Below, one piece after another: positions 1-4,626 of a stretch of 5,031 nucleotides of DNA. A model generated the notes under the pieces. It ran no database searches. It saw only the letters and a program-made list of their open reading frames with translations, and had not been told where the DNA came from. The first letter of the stretch is position 1. Each line of letters begins with the position of its first letter. Source of the DNA: Spirochaetaceae bacterium (GTDB lineage Bacteria; Spirochaetota; Spirochaetia; Treponematales; Breznakiellaceae); contig JAITCP010000055.1 in NCBI GenBank assembly GCA_031283025.1, forward strand, positions 1 through 5,031, in the 5' to 3' direction. A program made the position numbers and the translations under genes.

Positions 1-1
1 A

Positions 2-514
2 ACATTGGCGTCCCTGCGCAGCCAGATGGGGATCATGCTGCAGGACAGTTTTCTTTTTACCGGAACCATCGCAGACAATATTCGTTACGGCAAATTGGAC
101 GCAACGGATGAGGAAATCCGCGCCGCGGCAGAACTTATCGGCGCTCACAACTTTATAGAAAAACTGCCCCAGGGTTATGACACCCACGTTACCGAGCGGG
201 GCGGCGGAATCTCCCAGGGCGAGCGGCAGCTTCTGGCTTTTTCCCGTACCCTCATTTCCAATCCCCGTATTTTGATCCTTGACGAAGCCACAAGCAGCAT
301 AGACACCGGTACGGAACAGTTGGTTCAGGAAGGCATACACACGCTGATGAAAGGCCGCACCTCTTTCATCATAGCCCACCGGCTTTCAACGATACGGGAC
401 TGCACACGGATAATGTTTGTTACTGACGGGCAGATTGTGGAGATTGGAACCCACGAAGAACTGATGGCGTTGAAAGGCCGCTACTACGAACTCTGCCGTG
501 CACAGAATGCCTGA
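2..514 (+). CDS. ABC exporter subunit, C-terminal ATPase domain (5'-truncated by window edge)
   Basis: This is the last 171 codons of an ABC-type exporter subunit (usually about 580-600 residues: transmembrane domain, then ATPase domain). Such proteins couple ATP hydrolysis to export of lipids, drugs or peptides across the inner membrane. Counting from the TTG at base 5 as residue 1, the sequence shows the Q-loop (MLQDSFLF, Q13), the ABC signature in the variant form ISQGERQ (69-75), Walker B ILILDE with catalytic Glu94, the D-loop SSID (97-100) and the switch His125 (IIAHRLSTI). The Walker A motif and membrane domain lie left of the window, so the TTG is not a real start. The signature and intact Glu resemble the catalytically competent half of heterodimeric exporters (MdlB/TM288 type), so a partner gene may lie just upstream; that is inference. 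The substrate cannot be told from this part. Confidence 0.95.
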   Translation, partial: TLASLRSQMGIMLQDSFLFTGTIADNIRYGKLDATDEEIRAAAELIGAHNFIEKLPQGYDTHVTERGGGISQGERQLLAFSRTLISNPRILILDEATSSIDTGTEQLVQEGIHTLMKGRTSFIIAHRLSTIRDCTRIMFVTDGQIVEIGTHEELMALKGRYYELCRAQNA

Positions 515-540
515 GCCGCCAACTGCACGAATAGGGCGGC
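515..540 (+). terminator. GC-rich hairpin directly after the ABC gene stop codon
   Basis: GCCGCC (515-520) pairs perfectly with GGCGGC (535-540) around a 14-nt loop and begins at the first base after the TGA stop. There is no following T-run, so it is not a classic intrinsic terminator. It could protect the mRNA 3' end or be coincidence. Confidence 0.3.
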
Positions 541-603
541 ACCCTGTCCGAAAAGCGTACCAGAACTGAAGGTCTGCGGCGTACAGTTACAGTCCTGTTG
601 AGA

Positions 604-698
604 CTTTTGAATGAACCTCCGCAAGACAAGCGCGGACTATTAGTCCGGTGCGGTATCTTTAACGTCGGGTTGTACTGTAACGGAGGTTCGTTCGATAG
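604..698. repeat. Long imperfect inverted repeat with an inner hairpin; possible structured RNA
   Basis: Bases 604-621 pair with 681-698 at 15 of 18 positions. Two of the three mismatches are G-U wobbles if the + strand is transcribed, leaving only 606/696 unpaired. The core is a perfect 9-bp GAACCTCCG/CGGAGGTTC. Inside it is a perfect palindrome CGGACTA-T-TAGTCCG (633-647), extended by CG/CG (631-632/651-652) after a 3-nt bulge and AAGA/TCTT (623-626/656-659). It could be a regulatory RNA element, a REP/MITE-like unit or an mRNA-end structure. No family was recognised. Confidence 0.5.
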
Positions 699-713
699 GA
701 AATTTATTATACC

Positions 714-760
714 GTCTGGTTTAATACCCCTGTGTAAAACACCAAGGAATTAAACCAGAC
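714..760. repeat. Perfect 12-bp inverted repeat (hairpin)
   Basis: GTCTGGTTTAAT (714-725) and ATTAAACCAGAC (749-760) are exact reverse complements separated by 23 nt. The loop contains a further small stem GTGT-AAA-ACAC (732-742). Bases TTTCGATT follow the right arm, too weak a T-tract for a confident terminator. It starts 16 bases after the 604-698 structure, so the two may be one composite element. Confidence 0.6.
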
Positions 761-821
761 TTTCGATTATATAACCCGTAACGCAGGAGGGATTGTTCCG
801 GCGCATAGTGCAGGTATTACA

Positions 822-838
822 GTAAATACCCCCGCAAA
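822..838 (+). repeat. Left copy of an imperfect 17-bp direct repeat flanking rpn
   Basis: This 17-mer beginning GTAAATAC recurs at 1972-1988 with 15 of 17 identical bases (differences at 830/1980 and 835/1985) and does not extend beyond that. The two copies bracket rpn and its promoter. It could mark an inserted module or be chance. Confidence 0.3.
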
Positions 839-937
839 TGCTCTGGGCTGTCGCCTAAAATTAGCACGCAAACCGGTGAGCGTGTTTATTCCTTAATGGG
901 AAAAAAGAGGGCAAATTCCTTAGAAAACCGTTGAACT

Positions 938-966
938 TTGCGAAAATATAGGGGAAATTTTCTAAT
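938..966 (+). promoter_or_regulatory. Candidate sigma70-type promoter for rpn
   Basis: TTGCGA (938-943, 4/6 to the -35 consensus) and TCTAAT (961-966, 5/6 to the -10 consensus) are separated by 17 bp. The predicted transcription start is near 973, giving a leader of about 60 nt that contains the ATATAC-AG-GTATAT dyad at 998-1011. Confidence 0.4.
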
Positions 967-1021
967 TAACTAAAGCAAAACAGCATCTCCGCGCCTTATA
1001 TACAGGTATATTGCCAATTCT

Positions 1022-1027
1022 AAGGAG
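1022..1027 (+). promoter_or_regulatory. Ribosome binding site of rpn
   Basis: AAGGAG lies 6 nt upstream of the ATG at 1034 and fixes that start codon. Confidence 0.75.
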
Positions 1028-1033
1028 ATAACT

Positions 1034-1942
1034 ATGAAAATTATCAGCCAAAATCCCCCTCAGTACGAGTGGGGGCCTTTCCCATTCGGGGAGGGAACGC
1101 GTATCCTGGACATCCGCTTCGATCCGGTATTCAAGGCGGTATTTACCAGAGATACGGTAAAGTCAAGAGGCGCCTTGTCAGACCTCATTTCAGCGTTAAT
1201 AGGGCGCATCGTCGCGGTGGAGACAATCGTTGCCAATGAGCCGCCTATTGACGATCTCAGACAACGGTATCTGCGCTTTGACGTAGCCTGTAAAACAGAG
1301 AAAGGCGAACCGGTCAACGTCGAAATGTCGTTTAACCCCAGAGCCAGTGAACCGATGCGCCTTGAATACCATGCGGCAAGGCTATTCACCGGACAGGACA
1401 TCCACGGGAAAGATAAACGGTATAATGATTTGAAGGAAACCTATCAAATCGCCATTCTGGCAAAAGGTATGTTTTTCCCGGACAAAAGCCTTATACACAC
1501 GTTTCTGTACTACGATCCCGACACCCGCGTTTCACTGGGCGGGAAGACCAGAATAATCACTGTTGAACTGGTAAAAACGAAACCGATAGCCGAAAAGGCT
1601 GTAGAAGAAATGACCAATGCGGAACTGTGGGCAGTGTTTTTTCAATATTTGACGGACGAGGAGAAAAGGGCTAAAATACTACAGATAATCAACCATGAGG
1701 AGGGCATAGCGATGGCGGTAGACACATTAATACACTTCACTCAGGACGAGATAGAGTATGCGCGTCAGTCTTCCCTGCTAAAAGGCGAACTGGACTGGCA
1801 AAGTGAAATGGCAGACGCAAAGCTCAGTGGCCGCAACGAAGCAAACCTTGAAAATGCCCGAAAAATGAAAGCTGACAATATGTCTGTATCTCAGATCAGT
1901 AAGTACACCGGCCTCCCCACAGAGACTATCGCCCGACTGTAA
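1034..1942 (+). CDS. Rpn-family PD-(D/E)XK nuclease / putative transposase-like protein
   Basis: This 302-residue protein belongs to the Rpn (YhgA-like, PDDEXK_2) family, annotated as recombination-promoting nucleases or putative transposases. E. coli members are divalent-metal-dependent DNA endonucleases linked to RecA-independent recombination and anti-phage defence. Visible are the N-terminal FDPVFKAVF motif (29-37), the first active-site strand with Asp83 (RYLRFDVAC), the second strand NVEMS with Glu97, and the segment LKETYQIAIL (133-142). The third active-site position, usually Gln in E-x-Q of this family, is Ser99; my recollection is that Treponema relatives often have Thr or Ser here, so it need not be inactive. 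Residues 275-302 (ARKMKADNMSVSQISKYTGLPTETIARL region) look like the usual helix-turn-helix-like tail. The start has a good ribosome binding site. It stands alone, converging on the next gene, and contains an apparent nested gene at its 3' end. Confidence 0.88.
   Translation: MKIISQNPPQYEWGPFPFGEGTRILDIRFDPVFKAVFTRDTVKSRGALSDLISALIGRIVAVETIVANEPPIDDLRQRYLRFDVACKTEKGEPVNVEMSFNPRASEPMRLEYHAARLFTGQDIHGKDKRYNDLKETYQIAILAKGMFFPDKSLIHTFLYYDPDTRVSLGGKTRIITVELVKTKPIAEKAVEEMTNAELWAVFFQYLTDEEKRAKILQIINHEEGIAMAVDTLIHFTQDEIEYARQSSLLKGELDWQSEMADAKLSGRNEANLENARKMKADNMSVSQISKYTGLPTETIARL
1649..1677 (+). promoter_or_regulatory. Internal promoter inside rpn
   Basis: TTGACG (1649-1654, 5/6 to -35 consensus) and TAAAAT (1672-1677, 5/6 to -10 consensus) are separated by exactly 17 bp. 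The predicted start, near 1684, is 14 nt before a consensus Shine-Dalgarno and 28 nt before an in-frame ATG. By consensus match this equals the best promoter in the window, although it lies within coding sequence. Confidence 0.5.
1698..1703 (+). promoter_or_regulatory. Internal consensus Shine-Dalgarno inside rpn
   Basis: AGGAGG (within GAGGAGGG, 1697-1704) sits 8 nt upstream of the in-frame ATG at 1712. It is a stronger anti-SD match than the binding site of rpn itself. Caveat: the same bases encode Glu-Glu-Gly, which may be kept for protein reasons. Confidence 0.5.
1712..1942 (+). CDS. Nested in-frame small protein, RpnS-like C-terminal product of rpn
   Basis: An in-frame ATG at codon 227 of the Rpn gene would yield a 76-residue protein identical to the Rpn C-terminus, beginning MAVDTLIHFTQDEIEYARQ. 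It lacks the entire nuclease core (Asp83, Glu97) and keeps a helical segment plus the helix-turn-helix-like tail (MSVSQISKYTGL). It has its own apparent promoter (1649-1677) and consensus Shine-Dalgarno (1698-1703). In E. coli, rpn genes are known to encode such short C-terminal proteins from inside the long gene; these bind the long nuclease and block its toxicity, forming a gene-within-gene toxin-antitoxin-like defence pair. The assignment here is inferred from the DNA signals and the shared family. The alternative is that the signals are accidents of conserved residues (YLTD, EEGIAM). Confidence 0.45.
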   Translation: MAVDTLIHFTQDEIEYARQSSLLKGELDWQSEMADAKLSGRNEANLENARKMKADNMSVSQISKYTGLPTETIARL

Positions 1943-2058
1943 CCTGCAACGGCAGCACACGGTGCCTCTTCGTAAATACTCCCGTAAAGAAGAAGTTACC
2001 GGCGCTCATGGTGATACGGCGCTATATAAACTTAAATCCCTGCCGCCTTGTACCACGG
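1943..2058. other. Convergent intergenic spacer between rpn and the transglutaminase-like gene
   Basis: 116 bp between two stop codons. No strong intrinsic terminator is visible for either strand; only weak dyads such as GGCA/TGCC around 1953-1966 are present. The right copy of the 17-bp direct repeat lies here. Confidence 0.6.
1972..1988 (+). repeat. Right copy of the imperfect 17-bp direct repeat flanking rpn
   Basis: 15 of 17 bases match 822-838 in the same orientation. It lies 30 bp after the rpn stop codon. Confidence 0.3.
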
Positions 2059-3537
2059 TCACTGCCGGGCAAGGGCTTTTTCCGCCAGATCAAGGTCCTG
2101 AAGGAATTGCTTTTCATTGGGGAATTCTTCCAAAGACCTTTGGATGGAAGCCTTTGCGCCGGTATAATCCTTTTTGTTGTACAGGGCGGCAAATTCATTG
2201 TGGAGTTCGCTTACACGGTTTCTCCGCATATCCCGCAGGGCAGATTCAAGTTTGGGATTGGCCCCGTATGTCTCAATAGCGCCGCTGAGCCAGCGTATGC
2301 ATCCGGCCCAATCCCGCGCTTTTCCAAGACGATTCGCCTCCGCCAGGATTGCCACGGTTCGCATCTCTTCCCTCCCCCCTGACGGAAGCCGTTCCCAGGC
2401 ATGGGTAAGAAAGGCCAGCGCCGCCTCCGCGTCTCCGGGGTTCCTTATGGAATTTACTATGTCTCCCGCTTCTGACTCCAGAACCATTGCATCCAGTTTT
2501 TTGAAATTTTCATCGTCAAGTTTTGGCTTCAATGCCGTAAGGGCGGTTCTGGCCTCGGCGGTTTTTTTTGCCCGAATGAGTTTTACCAGCTTGTTGTTGG
2601 CCGCGGAATTAAGCAGCTCCGGCCAGCGCTGGGGATCGGGGAAGCGGCCCCCCGCGTATTCAACCCAGGCAATAACGTCATCTTCTTTTCCGGCTCTTAA
2701 TAGATAAGCCCCCAGATTAATAAGGCAGTCCATCAGGTCTTTTTGGGGGTCTTCAAAATATTCCCCCCTGTCCCCGGACGCGGTATTGCCGGTAAGAAAT
2801 ACCGTCCGGTTGATCGCCAGAGGAACGGCTTCCGCAAAACGGTTTCCCCGTTCCAGCATCGCAATACGGTTGCTGAGGATCAATGACACAAGTTCCGCTC
2901 CGTTGATCGCCGCCCTGTCTTTGTAATTTTTTAGGGGCACATAGGCATAGCCCGTTGTTTTTCCAAAGGCATCCTGAAATTCCTTACGGTTCCCCGGATC
3001 AAAGCCGTATTGATTGGTGGTCTCTACATCAATCACTTCTGTTCCGGCAGTAACCGTGGCAAATGCGTGATCCTTTGTTTTAACGCCCCCAACGTCAAGG
3101 CCAACGGAAAGCCCCAGCACCATGTACAGTACCGCGGAAGATACGCAGTTGTATTTGCCGGAAACAAAAATTTCATCTACCCTGGTTTGCAATTCAGAAT
3201 AGGATTTTAAAAAACGTTTATGGAGAAACGTAAGGACATATTCCCCGCGTTCTTTTTTTACTTCAGACAGTTCCGCCGCCGCAAGCTCCGTTACTGCCAG
3301 ATTGATCCGGTCAAGATACGCCGCGGCTTTTTCCTCCGCCCCCGGCCCCGCGTTCACGGAAGAAGCCCACAGGGCGGCCTCCGCCAAATCGCGCCAGTTC
3401 ATTCTGTTCCCCGCCATGCGCCGTGCAAAGTCGTAGGCTTTGGGGGACGCATCAAGGGAAGGAAAATTCTGCGCCTCAAGCAGCGCTCCGGCCATAAAAA
3501 GAAGCAGCGCCGCCAATACGGTTTTTTTTGTTTTCAT
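2059..3537 (-). CDS. Exported protein with transglutaminase-like Cys/His/Asp site and TPR-like tail
   Basis: The protein has 492 residues when started at the ATG at 3535-3537. That start gives a clean signal peptide (MKTKKTVLAALLLFMAGALLEAQ, cleavage near residue 23), so it is probably periplasmic or outer-membrane associated. An ATG 18 codons upstream (3591) would put a polar stretch before the signal and overlap trxB, so I reject it. Residues 125-175 resemble the transglutaminase/papain-like fold: Cys131 in YNCVSSAVLY, His157 in KDHAFATV and Asp170 in VIDVETTN, in the family's usual Cys-His-Asp order. The rest is helical, with a TPR-like hairpin pair near 444-490 (hydrophobic pattern around LHNEFAALYNKKDYTGAKASI). 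Such domains can act as proteases or amidases, or only bind ligand. I do not recognise the specific protein or its substrate. No Shine-Dalgarno precedes the start. It diverges from trxB over 37 bp. Confidence 0.8.
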   Translation of the reverse strand: MKTKKTVLAALLLFMAGALLEAQNFPSLDASPKAYDFARRMAGNRMNWRDLAEAALWASSVNAGPGAEEKAAAYLDRINLAVTELAAAELSEVKKERGEYVLTFLHKRFLKSYSELQTRVDEIFVSGKYNCVSSAVLYMVLGLSVGLDVGGVKTKDHAFATVTAGTEVIDVETTNQYGFDPGNRKEFQDAFGKTTGYAYVPLKNYKDRAAINGAELVSLILSNRIAMLERGNRFAEAVPLAINRTVFLTGNTASGDRGEYFEDPQKDLMDCLINLGAYLLRAGKEDDVIAWVEYAGGRFPDPQRWPELLNSAANNKLVKLIRAKKTAEARTALTALKPKLDDENFKKLDAMVLESEAGDIVNSIRNPGDAEAALAFLTHAWERLPSGGREEMRTVAILAEANRLGKARDWAGCIRWLSGAIETYGANPKLESALRDMRRNRVSELHNEFAALYNKKDYTGAKASIQRSLEEFPNEKQFLQDLDLAEKALARQ

Positions 3538-3539
3538 GC

Positions 3540-3568
3540 TTAACAGTATATCCAAGTTTGGGTAAAAT
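3540..3568 (+). promoter_or_regulatory. Promoter of trxB, predicted leaderless
   Basis: TTAACA (3540-3545, 5/6) and TAAAAT (3563-3568, 5/6) are spaced by 17 bp. Six bases then separate the -10 from the ATG at 3575, so the expected transcription start is the A of the start codon. The spacer holds a small dyad CCAA-GT-TTGG (3552-3561) that could be an operator. Confidence 0.6.
3545..3550 (-). promoter_or_regulatory. Candidate -10 element of the transglutaminase-like gene
   Basis: On the minus strand TATACT (5/6 to consensus) ends 7 nt before the ATG, which places the transcription start at or one base from the start codon. No good -35 lies at 15-18 bp spacing, so an activator may be needed. 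It touches the -35 of the trxB promoter (shared base 3545). Confidence 0.4.
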
Positions 3569-3574
3569 AGATAT

Positions 3575-4600
3575 ATGGACGATTCCAACATTCATTCTTC
3601 CGGCGGAACAAATGCCGATCCTTTAATCGATCTTTTAATCATTGGCGCCGGGCCTGCGGGATTGAGCGCCGCCCAGTACGGAGCCAGGGCAAACCTTGCC
3701 GTGCTGGTTCTGGAACAGATGGCCCCCGGCGGTCAGGCGCTGAACATCGAAATACTGGAAAACTACCCCGGCAATACCTCCCGCGGGGAGCTTCCGGCCC
3801 GGTCAGGTTATGAATTTTCCCAGGACCTTCATAAACAGGCGGAAACGTTTGGGGCGCGGTTTATTATGAAAGGGGCCGCGGGCATTACAAAGGAAGGGGT
3901 TGATTTTGCCGTTACTTTGAGCGGCGGAAAGGTACTGCGCGCTCCGGCTGTTGTTCTGGCAACAGGCACGGAACAGCGAAAGCTGGACATTCCCGGAGAA
4001 GCGGAATTCTATGGCCGGGGTGTTTCGTATTGCGCCGCCTGCGACGGCCCTTTTTTCAAAAGCAAGCGGATTATGGTGGTTGGCGGAGGAGACGCCGCCT
4101 GCGATGAGGCCCAATACTTAAGCCGCCTTACCGAAAAGGTGATCCTTATCCACCGCAAAAGTATGTTCCGGGCACAGCGGGCATTGGCGGAGCGGGCATT
4201 GGCCAATCCCCGTATTGAAGTACGCTTTAATACGCGGCTCCTCGAAATCAAAGGAGAAACCAAAGTTACACGGGTACAGCTTGAAGAAAAAAGTGAAGCG
4301 GGTAAAGACAGTTCCGGCGGACAAACGCGGATCTATGAAGAACCGATGGATGCGGTGTTTATCTTTGCCGGTTCTGTTCCCCACACCGCTCCGGTAAAAG
4401 ATTTGGGAGTAACGCTGGACGAAGCCGGATATGTACTTACCGATCAAAACATGGCCAGTTCCGTACCGGGCCTTTTTGCCGCCGGGGATGTCCGTTCAAC
4501 CCCGTTCCGCCAGGTGGTAGTTGCCGCCGGAGAAGGCGCAGTAGCGGCCCATTGCGCCGCGGCGTATCTGGACAATCTTAAAGGCGTGCGTTATCATTAG
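3575..4600 (+). CDS. trxB: Thioredoxin reductase (NADPH, FAD)
   Basis: Cytoplasmic flavoenzyme that passes electrons from NADPH through FAD and a redox-active disulfide to thioredoxin. Visible: FAD-binding GAGPAG (24-29), the active-site pair Cys153-Ala-Ala-Cys156 followed by Asp157, NADPH-binding VGGGDAACDEA (169-179), the 2'-phosphate site His193-Arg194-Lys195 with Arg199 (HRK...R, Lys replacing the commoner second Arg) and the C-terminal FAD motif FAAGDV (301-306) with RQ at 312-313. At 341 residues it is slightly longer than the usual 310-320, owing to a polar N-terminal extension of about 18 residues and a longer loop near 237-252. This ATG is the only one before the Rossmann motif. It has no Shine-Dalgarno, and its promoter suggests a leaderless message. 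The gene 26 bp downstream is probably in the same operon. Confidence 0.96.
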   Translation: MDDSNIHSSGGTNADPLIDLLIIGAGPAGLSAAQYGARANLAVLVLEQMAPGGQALNIEILENYPGNTSRGELPARSGYEFSQDLHKQAETFGARFIMKGAAGITKEGVDFAVTLSGGKVLRAPAVVLATGTEQRKLDIPGEAEFYGRGVSYCAACDGPFFKSKRIMVVGGGDAACDEAQYLSRLTEKVILIHRKSMFRAQRALAERALANPRIEVRFNTRLLEIKGETKVTRVQLEEKSEAGKDSSGGQTRIYEEPMDAVFIFAGSVPHTAPVKDLGVTLDEAGYVLTDQNMASSVPGLFAAGDVRSTPFRQVVVAAGEGAVAAHCAAAYLDNLKGVRYH

Positions 4601-4614
4601 AATATTATCCAACC

Positions 4615-4621
4615 AAGGGGG
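4615..4621 (+). promoter_or_regulatory. Ribosome binding site of the downstream exported protein
   Basis: AAGGGGG lies 5 nt before the ATG at 4627 and supports that start. It contrasts with the absence of such a site before trxB. Confidence 0.6.
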
Positions 4622-4626
4622 TTATT

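Larger units (their letters stand above)
515..1033. other. Repeat-rich intergenic region with no convincing gene
   Basis: These 519 bases separate the ABC gene from rpn. I find no convincing protein, tRNA or rRNA. The region is unusually rich in dyads: 515-540, 604-698, 714-760, GGTATT/AATACC (813-818/825-830), CACGC/GCGTG (865-869/880-884, followed by TTTATT) and ATATAC/GTATAT (998-1003/1006-1011). One frame stays open for 52 codons (738-893) but has no plausible start or recognisable product. The 3' part carries a candidate rpn promoter and ribosome binding site. It may be a decayed insertion or an array of structured RNA or palindromic elements. Confidence 0.6.

Noticed and set aside
865..890. 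CACGC/GCGTG hairpin followed by TTTATT as an intrinsic terminator
   Set aside because: Only a 5-bp stem with a 10-nt loop and a broken T-tract, 350 bases after the ABC gene; too weak to call.
738..893. Open frame of 52 codons in the intergenic region (containing AGITVNTPANALG)
   Set aside because: No ATG near its beginning, no ribosome binding site and no recognisable motif; it overlaps the hairpin arms. It could be a gene remnant but cannot be supported.
888..922. Direct repeat ATTCCTTA (888-895 and 915-922)
   Set aside because: Only 8 bp in AT-rich sequence; easily chance, and just two copies, so not a CRISPR or iteron array.
896..934. Tiny ATG-initiated frame of 12 codons
   Set aside because: Too short, no ribosome binding site, no resemblance to a known leader peptide.
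931..959. TTGAAC (931-936) as the -35 of the rpn promoter
   Set aside because: No acceptable -10 hexamer at 16-19 bp spacing; TTGCGA (938) with TCTAAT (961) fits better.
1962..2382. Two overlapping + strand frames after rpn
   Set aside because: Mostly antisense to the 3' end of the minus-strand gene; no ribosome binding site and no recognisable protein.
2174..2707. 177-codon + strand frame antisense to the exported protein
   Set aside because: Lies wholly within the well-supported minus-strand gene; composition looks like a shadow of its codons, with no Shine-Dalgarno or recognisable domain.
3535..3591. Upstream ATG (3591) as the start of the transglutaminase-like protein
   Set aside because: It would overlap trxB by 17 bases, bury the signal peptide 18 residues in, and place translation upstream of the -10 element.
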